A stretch of DNA of 64,000 bases from Paludisphaera rhizosphaerae (GTDB lineage: Bacteria > Planctomycetota > Planctomycetia > Isosphaerales > Isosphaeraceae): positions 1-64,000 of the forward strand of contig NZ_JAALCR010000012.1 of NCBI RefSeq assembly GCF_011065895.1, in the 5' to 3' direction. The notes beneath the pieces are model-generated. The model saw only the letters and a program-made list of their open reading frames with translations, was not told the DNA's origin and made no database searches. Positions 51,383 to 62,276 of the stretch are shown here, piece by piece. Every line of letters starts with the position of its first letter. The first letter of the stretch is position 1. The position numbers were made by a program, and so were the translations under genes.

Positions 51383-51697
51383 ATGGAAAGAGCACCCAGT
51401 CCCAGGGACCGAATTCCCAGACCCAAGGCCACCCGCGTCACCACGTTCGCGGGCGAGGACGGCGAACCCTTCTCGTTCATCACGCGGATCTGGTGGCGGA
51501 GCGCCGCCAAGCGATGCACGCTCTGCCCGACGTGCAACAGCAAGCCGATGACGATCTTCTCGCTGTGCGCCGTGGTCACCCCCGGCTTTATCAGCGATGA
51601 AGACGCCGAGATGCACCGCTTCGAGCCTGGCGACTCACTGCCGGAGACGAAGGTCGAAATCCATGAGGTGGAGCAGGACGAGGATGAAGAGGATTGA
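51383..51697 (+). CDS. Small acidic protein with Cys-x2-Cys knuckle
   Basis: 104 residues from ATG 51383, with GGAGG 7 bases upstream. The centre has RCTLCPTCNSK, a possible zinc knuckle or redox site with a third Cys a few residues later (FSLC). The C-terminus is a run of Glu/Asp (EVEQDEDEED). There is no signal peptide. I recognise no family. The good ribosome site and biased composition argue that it is real. Confidence 0.6.
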   Translation: MERAPSPRDRIPRPKATRVTTFAGEDGEPFSFITRIWWRSAAKRCTLCPTCNSKPMTIFSLCAVVTPGFISDEDAEMHRFEPGDSLPETKVEIHEVEQDEDEED

Positions 51698-51744
51698 GCC
51701 CCGGCGATTCGGCGAGCCGGTGAACTGACGCCGACGGCCCCCGC

Positions 51745-53136
<1,392 letters not shown>

Positions 53137-53149
53137 GGGCCTTCCTCTC

Positions 53150-55090
53150 TCACCGGACTCGGCGATGCGTGAAGGGGTAGCTGGTCACGACCGCGCTGAT
53201 GAGCGTCTGCATCCGGTACCCATCCGCGGCGACGTCCTGCACCAGAGTATCGACCACGGTCTCGTCGTAGCCTGACAGCCTTCGGCAGAGGGCATACGCC
53301 AGGAGTCGTTCCACCAGGTTCCGGGAGAAATCATCGACCCGGCCGGCGATCATGGCCTTCAACTCCTTGGGGGTCGAAAAATGCTTCCCGCCCGGGAGTT
53401 CGCCCGCGGCGTCGATCGCCCCGCCGTTCTCGTCCTTCTCACGCCATCGACCGATGGCGTCGAAGTTCTCGAGGCCGAATCCGATTGGGTCGAGCGTCTT
53501 GTGGCAATTGGCGCAGACAATGTTTGTGCGGTGCAGTTCGGTGCGCTGGCGGAGGGTCAGCTTTGCGACCGCCCCCGGATCCTGTTGGTCCAGGGCCGGC
53601 ACGTCCGGCGGGGCGGGGGGGACATGGTCGCCGAGCACCTGTTCGAGCACCCACACACCGCGTTTGACGGGGCTCGTCCGATTGGGGAACGAGGTCGCCG
53701 CGAGCACGCCGGGCATCCCCAGAATTCCACCTCGATTCCCGTCGCTCAATTGGACCCGCCGCAACTCCGACCCGGTGACCGTTCCCTCCATGCCGTAGAT
53801 CGCGGCCAGAGCCTCATTGAGATAGGTGTAGTCACCATCGACGAACCCGATGACGCTGCGGTTTTCTCGTACGATGCTCTCGAAGAAGAGACGGGCTTCA
53901 TCGTACATGGCCGCGCGGACTTCGCCGGTCATTTGCGGGAACTTCTCGGCGTCGAACGTCTGGTCCGCCAGCTTGTCGACCCCCAGCCACTGTGCGCCGA
54001 ACCCGTCGAAGAGAGCCCGCGAGCGGGGGTCCGCCAGCAAGCGTTTGGCCTGCGCTTTGAGGACCGACGGCTCATGGAGCTTTCCGCTGTCCGCCAGCGC
54101 CATCAGCTCGTCGTCGGGCATGGTCGCCCATAGCAAATAGGACAACCGAGACGCGAGCTGATGGTCGTCGAGCGGGACGATCTCCGCCTTGGGGTTGGGC
54201 TCACCGGCCGGCGTGATGAACAGGAACTGGGGTGAGACCAGGATCGCCTTGAGCATCAATCGGAGGGACGATCGATAGGCGAGTTCGCTCTGCCTTCCCA
54301 GGTCGAACACCTCCAGCAGGCAGTCGACTTCAGCCTGCGACGGGGGCCGTCGATAGGCCTTCCGCGCCATCGACTGGGCGACCTCGCGGGCCGCCGAGCG
54401 AGCGTCGGCCTCGGGGGGAGGCACTTCGCCGAACAGCCGCCGTTCGATCTCCGTGGGCGGGGCGTTTTCGGGCGCGAGAATCCGAGCCGCCACCTTCTCG
54501 GCGATCGCCAGATATTGCTCCAACTGCAGAGGCGAGAGCGAGTTGAGATAGCCCTCGCCGCTCACCTCGTCGGGCAATTCATCGGCGATCGCCGGATCGA
54601 CGCCGAAGAGGTCGTGCAGGGTATTGCCGTATTCCGTCTTGGTCAACCGCCGGATGATGAAAGGCCCTGGGTCCTTTCGGCCGAGGAACTTCAACTTCGC
54701 CAGCCAATCGACGAACATCTGGCGATCGGCGTCGCTCGGCTGCTTGTCCACGTCGTCCGGCGGCATGTCGTGCGCCTTCACCCGGGCGACGGCCTTCTTC
54801 CACTGCTTGCCGAAAGCCAGGTTGCCGGGGTCCTTGAGCGCCGGCGAGAAGTTGACTCCCCCCTCGGTCGGCTTCTTGTTGGAGTGGCAGGACAGGCAAT
54901 AGGTCTTGATGAACGGCGCCACGCGAGCGTTGAAGCTTTTCTCGGCGTCCACCTTGAGCGCGGCGACATCCTCATCCGCGACGGCCTGAGCCGCGACGAC
55001 GATCGGCCGCGGCCAAATGACGCCCAATGCCGCCGCAAGAATCATACAGCAGCGAACATGTGCATTTGTAGCTGACGCCTGATCGCTCAT
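53150..55090 (-). CDS. DUF1592 planctomycete cytochrome-type protein
   Basis: 646 residues. After a signal segment ([13 protein letters not shown]) come a first heme motif [12 protein letters not shown] (PSCyt1-type), DUF1587 ([20 protein letters not shown]), DUF1595, DUF1592 ([18 protein letters not shown]), DUF1588 with a second heme motif [15 protein letters not shown], and DUF1585 at the end ([21 protein letters not shown]). This is the standard six-part order. It probably passes electrons in an extracytoplasmic oxidoreductase with its DUF1552 partner. The start could also be the ATG at 55045. Confidence 0.94.
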   Translation of the reverse strand: MSDQASATNAHVRCCMILAAALGVIWPRPIVVAAQAVADEDVAALKVDAEKSFNARVAPFIKTYCLSCHSNKKPTEGGVNFSPALKDPGNLAFGKQWKKAVARVKAHDMPPDDVDKQPSDADRQMFVDWLAKLKFLGRKDPGPFIIRRLTKTEYGNTLHDLFGVDPAIADELPDEVSGEGYLNSLSPLQLEQYLAIAEKVAARILAPENAPPTEIERRLFGEVPPPEADARSAAREVAQSMARKAYRRPPSQAEVDCLLEVFDLGRQSELAYRSSLRLMLKAILVSPQFLFITPAGEPNPKAEIVPLDDHQLASRLSYLLWATMPDDELMALADSGKLHEPSVLKAQAKRLLADPRSRALFDGFGAQWLGVDKLADQTFDAEKFPQMTGEVRAAMYDEARLFFESIVRENRSVIGFVDGDYTYLNEALAAIYGMEGTVTGSELRRVQLSDGNRGGILGMPGVLAATSFPNRTSPVKRGVWVLEQVLGDHVPPAPPDVPALDQQDPGAVAKLTLRQRTELHRTNIVCANCHKTLDPIGFGLENFDAIGRWREKDENGGAIDAAGELPGGKHFSTPKELKAMIAGRVDDFSRNLVERLLAYALCRRLSGYDETVVDTLVQDVAADGYRMQTLISAVVTSYPFTHRRVR

Positions 55091-55388
55091 TCGTCACCCA
55101 TCTCCAACGCAAGGCGGGGCAGTCGCTTGAGGAACGAGCCGACCTCCCGCTGCGTCGCCGTGCTGAAATCATCGCGACACGCCCGAGAAGCCGCCTCGAT
55201 GGACCATGCTACGACCACCGCAGCCCTGCTCGCAACCCACTTCGCCGCCTCCTTTGGTCTCGCTCCTCGCAACCCGTCTGGCGCTCGGATAGATTCGACT
55301 CGTTCGGTGCGGTTCGGGGACAGGCGAGAAGGTCGTCCGACGACCATGAATGCCTACGTCCCCTGAGTACGATCAGAGGAGGTGCCTG

Positions 55389-56144
55389 ATGCGTTCGTCC
55401 GTCCGAGGTTTGGCGATCGGGTTTGGGCTGACGCTGTCGTTCTTGCTGGCGACGAGCCCGTCCATGGCCGCCGACGATCGGCAGGAGGCCCGAAAGGAGC
55501 CGACCCCGTCGTTGCCCAAGATCGTGCTCGTCGGCGACTCGATCCGCCTCGCCTATGCGCCGATCGTCGCGAAGCGGCTCGAGGGGAAGGCGATCGTGAT
55601 CAGCCCCGCGCCCAACGGCGGCGACAGCGCCAACGTCCTGAAGCACCTGGAAGAATGGGTCGTCCGCGAGCAGCCGGCCATCGTCCACTTCAACTGCGGC
55701 ATCCACGACACGAAGAAGTTCAAGACCAGCGGCCAGTTCCAGGTCCCTCCCGAGGCTTATGAAGCCAACCTGCGGGCGATCGTGGAGCGCATCCGTTCCA
55801 AAACGGAGGCCACCGTCGTCTTCGCCACCACGACCCCGGTCATCGACGATCGGGCCGCGAAGACGAGATCGAAGGTCGACTACGAGTTGCTCAACGCAAG
55901 CACCGAGCAGTACAACGCCATCGCCCGCAAGGTCATGGCCGACCTCAAGGTGCCGGTGGACGACGTCCGACTGGCGGCCGGAGACGCCGACGTCCTCGCC
56001 AAACGGATCGGCGACGACGGCATCCACTTCCAGCCCGAGGGCCGCGAAGCCCTCGGCGAAGCCGTGGCCGCCTACCTCACCAAGCTCCTGCCGACAACCG
56101 AAGCCGCTTCCGGCTCCGGCTCACGGGTGGGAACACCGCGGTAG
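55389..56144 (+). CDS. Secreted SGNH/GDSL hydrolase
   Basis: 251 residues from ATG 55389 with a strong AGAGGAGGTG ribosome site. Signal peptide GLAIGFGLTLSFLLATSPSMAA. SGNH blocks in order: IVLVGDSIRLAY (catalytic Ser), the Gly in PNGGDSAN, the Asn in VHFNCGIHD, and IGDDGIHFQPEGREAL with the Asp-His pair. Such enzymes deacylate polysaccharides or lipids outside the cytoplasm. The last 20 residues are serine/glycine-rich. Bases 55091-55388 hold only the promoter region. Confidence 0.9.
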   Translation: MRSSVRGLAIGFGLTLSFLLATSPSMAADDRQEARKEPTPSLPKIVLVGDSIRLAYAPIVAKRLEGKAIVISPAPNGGDSANVLKHLEEWVVREQPAIVHFNCGIHDTKKFKTSGQFQVPPEAYEANLRAIVERIRSKTEATVVFATTTPVIDDRAAKTRSKVDYELLNASTEQYNAIARKVMADLKVPVDDVRLAAGDADVLAKRIGDDGIHFQPEGREALGEAVAAYLTKLLPTTEAASGSGSRVGTPR

Positions 56145-56462
56145 CATCTGTCGACCGGTTCGCTCGATGACCTCGGCGAGTGTCAGGCATTCCTCGCACG
56201 GGTGATCTTCGTTTGATTAATCGGCGAATTAGAGGTGGCAGGCGAGGACAGGAATGAGATGGAATTGCCCATCTCACCTAGGGACGCCAGAATGCGTGCA
56301 TGGCCAAGAGCCTACCCTTAACGGAATTCTTGCAAATATGATCTATTATCGACGAATAGACGCTCGAGCGCTAGTGGCTTGCTGACAACTCCGCGCCGCG
56401 AAAGTACAATCGTGCAAGCGGGGATTGCTGATAGCGACAGCCAGCATCTGGGTTGAAGGACA
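56145..56462. other. AT-richer gap before the nuclease/ATPase pair
   Basis: About 320 bases in which base composition shifts toward AT. It holds one stem-loop, TGAGATGG (56255-56262) with CCATCTCA (56269-56276), which may end the hydrolase transcript or act as an operator. No gene is seen. It probably carries the promoter of the defence-like operon. Confidence 0.4.
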
Positions 56463-57632
56463 GTGAGCGTGCCGAGCCTGAAAGAGCAGTTCGCGGCCGC
56501 CCCACGCGAAGTAGGCGGGGGCCGGAACTCCAACCGCACCGACTATCAGAAAGACTGGGCCCTGTGCCATCTGCTGGAAATCCACGAGGCCCGCGAAGAC
56601 TACGCATTGGTCGTAGAGAGGCACGATGACGTCGTGGTACTCGATCATTCGAGCGAGCCGAAACGTGCTGATTTCTACCAGATCAAAACAAAAGACAACG
56701 GAGACTGGAAGCTCGCCAACCTGCTTTACGTGGAGAGATCGAGATCCGCAAGGGACAAAGCGGACGATGCGGAGAGGCCGGAAGAGAATGGCGTCAAGAA
56801 GAAGGCAAAAAAGCAGAGCGTAGAGAAGAAAATGTCCTTCCTAGCCAAGCTTTACAGCAATCGTCTCGCATGCTTAGGCAGCGAGATGACGGCTAGCTTC
56901 GTGAGCAACGCTCGATTCAATCTCATCCTGGCGAAGGGCGGCGCAGGACTTGATCGTACTGAAATCTGCTTCAATGAACTAAGCGCGGCCGACCTCGAAA
57001 AAATTCTTTCGAAACTCAAGGTTGAGCACGAGCTGGCGGAAGCGCCAGATTGTGCCCACCTGTTTTATTTCAGGCGGTCGGACCTCGGAGTCAACAACCA
57101 CACCGACTGCGCCCGCGGCAAGACCGCGAAATTCATGGCCGACAGGAACTTGGGCGACGCCCAATCGGTGGCCGCTTTCTATCGAGCACTTTTCGAGGAG
57201 ATTAAGCTCAGAACGAATTACGAGGATGAGCCAGGTTCATTCGAAGGCATCATCCGCCGCAAATCGATAACGAAGGCCGGGTTCCAGGGGATGCTCGATG
57301 CGCTCCGCAACCCGCGAGACATCGAAGCGACCACCGCTCGGATCGAAGGCGACCTACGACAGGAGGGCTTGGCGTTCACGGCGACCCGGGCCATCATACG
57401 CGACTGCAGACGGGTCTTCCTGGAAAGCAGGAGCAACGCTCTGCCGAAGGCTGTCTACGCGGCCTGTGAGCAGATCGTCCGTAACATGCACGCGCCCGAC
57501 CAGGAGCACTCGCTCCGTTCGCTGATCGACCTCGGGCTCGCGCGGCTGAAGGAGCGGAACATGCCGGGCACCGAGCTCTTCGCGGACACGTACCTTACAG
57601 CGCTCCTACTCATGGCGATCTATGAGTATTGA
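56463..57632 (+). CDS. Cap4-type (DUF4297) nuclease, anti-phage effector
   Basis: 389 residues. The N-terminal DUF4297 domain shows RNSNRTDYQKDWALCHLLEI, VERHDDVVVLD with Asp56, and ADFYQIKTKDNG with Gln73-Ile-Lys75, the PD-(D/E)XK-like catalytic set of the Cap4 dsDNA endonuclease. The helical C-terminal half (from about residue 230) is unassigned. With the SMC-like gene 41 bases downstream it resembles LmuA/DdmA of Lamassu (DdmABC) systems, where DNA sensing unleashes the nuclease. GTG at 56463 or 56469 may be the start; GAAGGA lies upstream. GC is lower than in its neighbours. Confidence 0.85.
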   Translation: MSVPSLKEQFAAAPREVGGGRNSNRTDYQKDWALCHLLEIHEAREDYALVVERHDDVVVLDHSSEPKRADFYQIKTKDNGDWKLANLLYVERSRSARDKADDAERPEENGVKKKAKKQSVEKKMSFLAKLYSNRLACLGSEMTASFVSNARFNLILAKGGAGLDRTEICFNELSAADLEKILSKLKVEHELAEAPDCAHLFYFRRSDLGVNNHTDCARGKTAKFMADRNLGDAQSVAAFYRALFEEIKLRTNYEDEPGSFEGIIRRKSITKAGFQGMLDALRNPRDIEATTARIEGDLRQEGLAFTATRAIIRDCRRVFLESRSNALPKAVYAACEQIVRNMHAPDQEHSLRSLIDLGLARLKERNMPGTELFADTYLTALLLMAIYEY

Positions 57633-57673
57633 GAATTACAAGAGGCTGATTCGCAGCCTGCGGACCAAGTCGT

Positions 57674-59368
57674 ATGAAAAAATTCGTATTAAAAGAACTG
57701 ATCCTACTCTCCCTCAAGGAGGAGAAGGCGCGCAGGGTCGAGTTCGACTCGCAGGTGACGCTGGTCAAGAGCAAGCGGAACGGCAGGGGGAAGTCATGCC
57801 TGATCAAGAGCATCTACGGTAGCCTGGGTGCCACGGCCGGCAAGGTCCAGGATTCGTGGAAGCATGCGAAGGTCATCACGCTCGTCAGCATCGAAGTCGA
57901 AGGGAGACTCCACCGCATTCTCAGATCCGGCAAGTCCTTCGCGCTGTTCGATGCGGATGACTCTTTCGTCAGGAAGTACACCGGCATCACCAAGGGGTTT
58001 GGACCCTTCCTGGCGAACTTGCTGGATTTCCGGTTGCAGCTCCTGTCCAACGAGAACGAGCTGCTGGTGCCGCCTCCGGCCTACATGTTCCTGCCATTCT
58101 ACATCGATCAGGACACCGGATGGTCGAAGCCGTGGAATGCGTTCGAAAGGCTCAGCCAATTCCAGCGATGGCAAGTCCCCGTGGCAGAGTATCACACGGG
58201 CATTCGCCCGAATCGTTATTACATCGCCCAGGGCGAGGCGAAGAAATTCCAAGAGGAGTTAAAGGCCCCAACCCAGCGACGGGACGTCTTGAAGGGCATT
58301 CAACTCGATCTCGAAGCACAGATGAAGGTCGCCGATTTCAGCATCGACGTCGAAGCGTACCGGGAGGAACTACGCGAACTCTTGGTGGTCTGCGACGAAC
58401 TCAAGAAGATGCAGGACGCGATCAAGGAGGAGTTGGTCGCCCTCTATAACAACAAGACCGTCACCGAAGCCCAGATCGTCATCGCCAAGGACGCCATCTC
58501 TCAGGTCCGGTCCGATTATAGGTACGCCTCATCCGGCGAGCGGGACGACCATGTGTCGTGCCCCACCTGTGGCGTCGAATACACGAATTCGTTCGCCGAG
58601 CGATTCGCCATCGCCTTGGATGAGGAGCGATGCGCTCAGTTTCTCGATGATTTGAACGGAGACCTGGATAAGATCGACGCCGATATCGCAAGCGCGAATC
58701 AGAAATACGGCGATCTCAACACGAAGGTGTTGCGAGCGAACGAGCTGCTAAGCACGAAACAAGGCCAGGTCGAACTCCGGGACATTATCGAGAGCGAGGG
58801 GCGGAAAAACGTCCAACAAATCCTGCGGCGGGACATTCTTCTCGTCCAAGGCGAGATTGATCGGGCCGAGAAGGAGATCGAGGATCGCAAGGCCATCATG
58901 AATGCCGCGACGAGCAAAGGTCGGACGAAGTCGATTATGGACGACTACCGGGAATTCCTTGGTAGATTCCTCCTCCACCTCGACTGCCACAACGCTCCGG
59001 AGTCGATGACCAAGAAGATCTACTCGACGATCAACGCGACGGGCAGCAACCTGCCACGAGTTCTGCTGGCGTATTTCTTCAGCATCTTGAGCGTGATGGA
59101 CAAGCAGTTGCCCGGTTCCCTTTGTCCGATCATCATAGACACCCCGAATCAGCAGGAACAGGACACCGTAAACCGCGACCGCATCTACAATTTCATCAAA
59201 GAATTCAGGCCGCCCGCCGCCCAGCTGATCCTGGCCCTAGTGGATCAGGGCGACGTCGATCTCGGCGGCAAGGTGATCGAGCTTCACGAGAAGAACAGCC
59301 TCTTGAATCAGGCCGAATTCGAAGAACATTCCCCCCGAATGACGCGGTTACTCTCGTACTTGCATTGA
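57674..59368 (+). CDS. Rad50/SMC-like ATPase of a Lamassu-type system
   Basis: 564 residues. Walker A is SKRNGRGKSCLIKSIY (Lys40-Ser41). Two long helical arms (about 190-290 and 310-410) flank a zinc-hook CPTCG (Cys296, Cys299). The signature-like GSNLPRVLLAYFFSIL (457-472) precedes Walker B PIIIDTPNQQEQD (485-497), a form characteristic of ABC-3C/Lamassu ATPases. It should dimerise on DNA ends through the hook. It follows the Cap4-type nuclease; no separate middle subunit gene is present, although a 66-codon frame starts at 57622. Confidence 0.88.
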   Translation: MKKFVLKELILLSLKEEKARRVEFDSQVTLVKSKRNGRGKSCLIKSIYGSLGATAGKVQDSWKHAKVITLVSIEVEGRLHRILRSGKSFALFDADDSFVRKYTGITKGFGPFLANLLDFRLQLLSNENELLVPPPAYMFLPFYIDQDTGWSKPWNAFERLSQFQRWQVPVAEYHTGIRPNRYYIAQGEAKKFQEELKAPTQRRDVLKGIQLDLEAQMKVADFSIDVEAYREELRELLVVCDELKKMQDAIKEELVALYNNKTVTEAQIVIAKDAISQVRSDYRYASSGERDDHVSCPTCGVEYTNSFAERFAIALDEERCAQFLDDLNGDLDKIDADIASANQKYGDLNTKVLRANELLSTKQGQVELRDIIESEGRKNVQQILRRDILLVQGEIDRAEKEIEDRKAIMNAATSKGRTKSIMDDYREFLGRFLLHLDCHNAPESMTKKIYSTINATGSNLPRVLLAYFFSILSVMDKQLPGSLCPIIIDTPNQQEQDTVNRDRIYNFIKEFRPPAAQLILALVDQGDVDLGGKVIELHEKNSLLNQAEFEEHSPRMTRLLSYLH

Positions 59369-59815
59369 GCATCGACGCCTGGGCGAGAAGGACTCTTGGC
59401 CGCTGGCCACGCACATCCGACTAGGCAGCCCAGGCAACAACCGTAGACCCACCACAGTCCTCGCAATCGCCTTAGCCAGCAACCTTCTCCAAGAAGGTGT
59501 TGAACCCGCGAAACTGAAAGGCGAAGCCGGAGCCATATTGAAGGTGAGGGCCCAACGCCCGCATCGTTCATTGGCAATCCGAGTGCAGGGGAACAGCGGT
59601 CGCGGAGCTTGCAGAAGTGCGCGAACGAACCCACCCAATGAATAAGACAACCCTTTTAACAACAATGACTTGCATCCAAAAATCCGCTTGGCTCGGTTCG
59701 CGAGCGAACCCAATTTGGGGTTCGCTGGGCTGAGGGTGGGGGCGGCACGATCGGGCGGTCTGCGATCGACGGCGAAGGGCTCAGTCTGGCGTTGGCGGCG
59801 TCTTGTGGGGAGGGG
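59369..59815. other. Intergenic region after the ATPase gene
   Basis: About 450 bases. A frame without a start codon stays open across 59343-59645 and reads plausibly (LASNLLQEGVEPAKLKGEAG), but lacks a ribosome site, so I do not call a gene. The region may contain decayed material from the defence island. A stem-loop closes it near the convergent PP2C gene. Confidence 0.4.
59703..59726. terminator. Stem-loop between convergent genes
   Basis: AGCGAACCC (59703-59711), loop AATTTG, GGGTTCGCT (59718-59726). It lies between the ATPase gene and the convergent phosphatase gene. There is no long U-run. Confidence 0.5.
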
Positions 59816-60985
59816 TTATTTCTTGGCGGCGTTCTGCACGATGATGATGTTGATGTCGTCGGCCGGGTGATTGGGGGCGGTGTGGGCCTGGATGGCGTCG
59901 TCGACCTGGTTGAGGATCTCGATCGGGTCGTTGCCGTGGTGGCTTTGCAGCAAGGTCTTGAGCCGCTCCTCGCCGAAGACGACGTCGGAGGGGTCCATGG
60001 CGTCGGGGAGGCCGTCGGTGTAGAGGATCAGCGACTCGCCCGGTTCCAGGCGGTCGGCGTCGCCGGCGGTGCCGTCGACCATGCCGATCCCGAGCATCCC
60101 CGGGTTCGACTTGAGCATCCGCGGACCGTTCGGCCCGACGATGATCCCCGGCGGGTGGCCAACCCCCGCGTAGCGGAGCAGGCCGGTGTCCTCGTCGGCG
60201 ATCAGGTAGAACCCCGTGCAGAAGTAGCCTTCGGGGAAGTAGTGGCCGGCCGAGACGTCCAGGCCCGCCAGCAGCTCGCCCGGCTCCAGCACGGCGATCG
60301 ACAGCCCGGCCGCGAGCGCCTTGACCATGCCCGAGAGCATGGCCGAGTTCACGCCGTGACCGGAGACGTCCGCCACCAGCACCCCCAGCCGGTTGTTGTC
60401 GAGCCGGTAGAAGTCGTAGACGTCGCCGCCAAGCTGGTTGGCCGGCGTGTATCGCACGGCCACCCGGAGCACGCCCCGAGGGCTGGGGGGCCGAGGCATC
60501 ATCGCCTCCTGAACCTTCCGCGCCAGGTTCAGCTCGAACGTCAGTTTCTTGTGAGCGGCCTCCAGCAGGCGGTTGCGCTCGGCCAGCTCGGAGTGGAGGT
60601 CGGCGATCCGCAGGTGGGCGCGGATGCGGGCGAACATCTCCTCGATGTCGTCCGGGCTCTTGGGTTTCTCGATGTAGTCGTCGGCCCCGGATTCCAGGCC
60701 GGCGACCTTGTTGCGGGTCTCGCCCAGGGTCGTGAGCATCAGGACGGGGATCGTCCGCAGCTCGGGATCGTCCTTGACCCCCTTGCAGAGCCCCGGGCCG
60801 TCCAGCTCGGGCATCTCGTAGTCGGTCAGGATCAGCTCCGGGCGCGGCTCCTCCTTGGCCTGGGCGAGCCCCTCGACCCCGTTGGCGGCCGTGCGGACCT
60901 CGTAACCCTGCTCCTTCAGGAGCGTGCCGAGCATCCGGCGCATCGTGGAACTGTCTTCGACCAGCAAGATGCGACGCGACGACAT
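59816..60985 (-). CDS. Response regulator fused to PP2C (SpoIIE/RsbU-type) phosphatase
   Basis: 389 residues from the ATG giving MSSRRILLVEDSS. Receiver domain with Asp11 and phosphoacceptor Asp55 (LILTDYEMPELDG), Lys in DDYIEKPK; a coiled linker (LHSELAERNRLLEAAHKKL); then a PPM/SpoIIE domain with PANQLGGDVYDFY, VLVADVSGHGVNSAMLS, HPPGIIV, LILYTDGLPDAM and HPADDINIIIVQ, giving the metal-binding Asp residues. It should dephosphorylate an anti-anti-sigma factor when phosphorylated. No STAS-domain or HPK gene is adjacent. Confidence 0.93.
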   Translation of the reverse strand: MSSRRILLVEDSSTMRRMLGTLLKEQGYEVRTAANGVEGLAQAKEEPRPELILTDYEMPELDGPGLCKGVKDDPELRTIPVLMLTTLGETRNKVAGLESGADDYIEKPKSPDDIEEMFARIRAHLRIADLHSELAERNRLLEAAHKKLTFELNLARKVQEAMMPRPPSPRGVLRVAVRYTPANQLGGDVYDFYRLDNNRLGVLVADVSGHGVNSAMLSGMVKALAAGLSIAVLEPGELLAGLDVSAGHYFPEGYFCTGFYLIADEDTGLLRYAGVGHPPGIIVGPNGPRMLKSNPGMLGIGMVDGTAGDADRLEPGESLILYTDGLPDAMDPSDVVFGEERLKTLLQSHHGNDPIEILNQVDDAIQAHTAPNHPADDINIIIVQNAAKK

Positions 60986-61190
60986 CGATAGCACTCCAAG
61001 CCCGGCTCGAATCGCTCGAGGCACCGTCACGGAACGCGGACAGGACTTCCTGCTTATTATCGCACGACCCACGGGGGTCTGATCGCAGGAAGTCGGTTCG
61101 TCGGCGTTCCCGGACGGTGGAGCCGCCCCTCAGTGGGGGGGCCTCCCATAATAGGGAACCGCGAGCGGCGATGCCTAGAGCCTGGCCGAC

Positions 61191-62276
61191 TCAGGCCGAC
61201 GCGTGGGCGTGGTGCGACGGCTTCCGGGCCGGCGGCAGGCAGCAATCGGTGGGGCAAGCGTCGTGGCTCGGCCCGAACCGGCCGACGGCCCGACGCTCCT
61301 CCTCGGAGGCGCCGTGGAGCCGTTCGCAGATCAGCTCGCGAATCATCCGGACGAAACCCCGGTGGGTTCCGACCGTCCGCGACCGCACCATGTTCAGGCC
61401 GATCCGCTCGCAGAGGATGCGCGCCTCCTCGTCGAGGTCGTAGAGGACCTCCATGTGGTCGGAGAGGAAGCCGATCGGGTGGACGACCACTTCCTCGGCC
61501 CCGCCGTCGCGGAGGGCCTGCAAGGCGTCGAGGATGTCGGGGCCGAGCCAGGGGTCGCTGGGCCGGCCGCTGCGGCTCTGATAGACCAGCGACCAGCGGT
61601 CCTCACCGACCTTCAGCTCTTCGGCCACCAGCCGACAGGTCTCCTGAAGCTGCTCCTCGTACGACGAGTTCACAGCCATCGACTCCGGGATGCTGTGAGC
61701 CGTGAAGACGATCGGGACGCGCCCGCGTTCCTCGGCGGGGACCTTCGCCAGAGCCTCGCGAACGCGGTCGGCGTTGGCGGCGATGAACTCAGGGTGGTTG
61801 TAGAAGACGCGGACCTTGTCGACCTCCGGCGCGTCCGGTCCAACCTCCTCGCGAGCCCGACCGACGTCCTCACGATACTGGCGGCAGCTCGAATACGAGC
61901 TGTAAGCCGCCAGCACCACCGCCAGCGCCTTCTTCACGCCGGCGGCGGCCATCTCGCGGAGGGTGTCCGGGAGCAGGGGGTCCCAGTTGCGGTTGCCCCA
62001 GTAGATGGGGATCGTCACGCCGTGGCGACGGAGCTCGGGCGCAAGGCCGGCGATCAACTCGCGGACCTGGGCGTTGATCGGGCTGACCCCGCCGAAGTGG
62101 TGGTAATGCTCGGCGACCTCTTCCAGCCGCTCGCGAGGTATGTTCCGACCGCGTGTGACGTTCTCGAGGAACGGCATCACGTCCTCGGGCTTTTCCGGAC
62201 CGCCGAAGCCGATGACCAGGATCGCATCGTACTCGGGCTTCGAACCACTCCCCTCGGCGACGTTGCTTACGATCAT
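61191..62276 (-). CDS. hemH: Ferrochelatase (HemH/CpfC) with C-terminal cysteine motif
   Basis: 361 residues from the ATG giving MIVSNVAEGS. AILVIGFGGPEKPEDVMPF opens the domain, HFGGVSPINAQ is the substrate-binding loop, and FTAHSIPESM holds the metal-binding His; VVHPIGFLSDHMEVLYDLDEEA contains the second-site Glu. It inserts iron into protoporphyrin or coproporphyrin. The last 25 residues have three cysteines (DACPTDCC) that could hold a [2Fe-2S] cluster, as known for some ferrochelatases. It is not clustered with other heme genes here. Confidence 0.92.
   Translation of the reverse strand: MIVSNVAEGSGSKPEYDAILVIGFGGPEKPEDVMPFLENVTRGRNIPRERLEEVAEHYHHFGGVSPINAQVRELIAGLAPELRRHGVTIPIYWGNRNWDPLLPDTLREMAAAGVKKALAVVLAAYSSYSSCRQYREDVGRAREEVGPDAPEVDKVRVFYNHPEFIAANADRVREALAKVPAEERGRVPIVFTAHSIPESMAVNSSYEEQLQETCRLVAEELKVGEDRWSLVYQSRSGRPSDPWLGPDILDALQALRDGGAEEVVVHPIGFLSDHMEVLYDLDEEARILCERIGLNMVRSRTVGTHRGFVRMIRELICERLHGASEEERRAVGRFGPSHDACPTDCCLPPARKPSHHAHASA

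Noticed and set aside
55087-55347. 86-codon minus-strand frame ending ATGA over the DUF1592 start
   Set aside because: The overlap looks like coupling, but the frame covers the promoter region of the divergent hydrolase, lacks a ribosome site and shows no family. It could be a decayed gene tail.
59343-59645. Open plus-strand frame of about 100 codons after the ATPase gene
   Set aside because: Reads plausibly in part but has no ATG, GTG or TTG near its beginning and no ribosome site. Long open frames are common by chance here.
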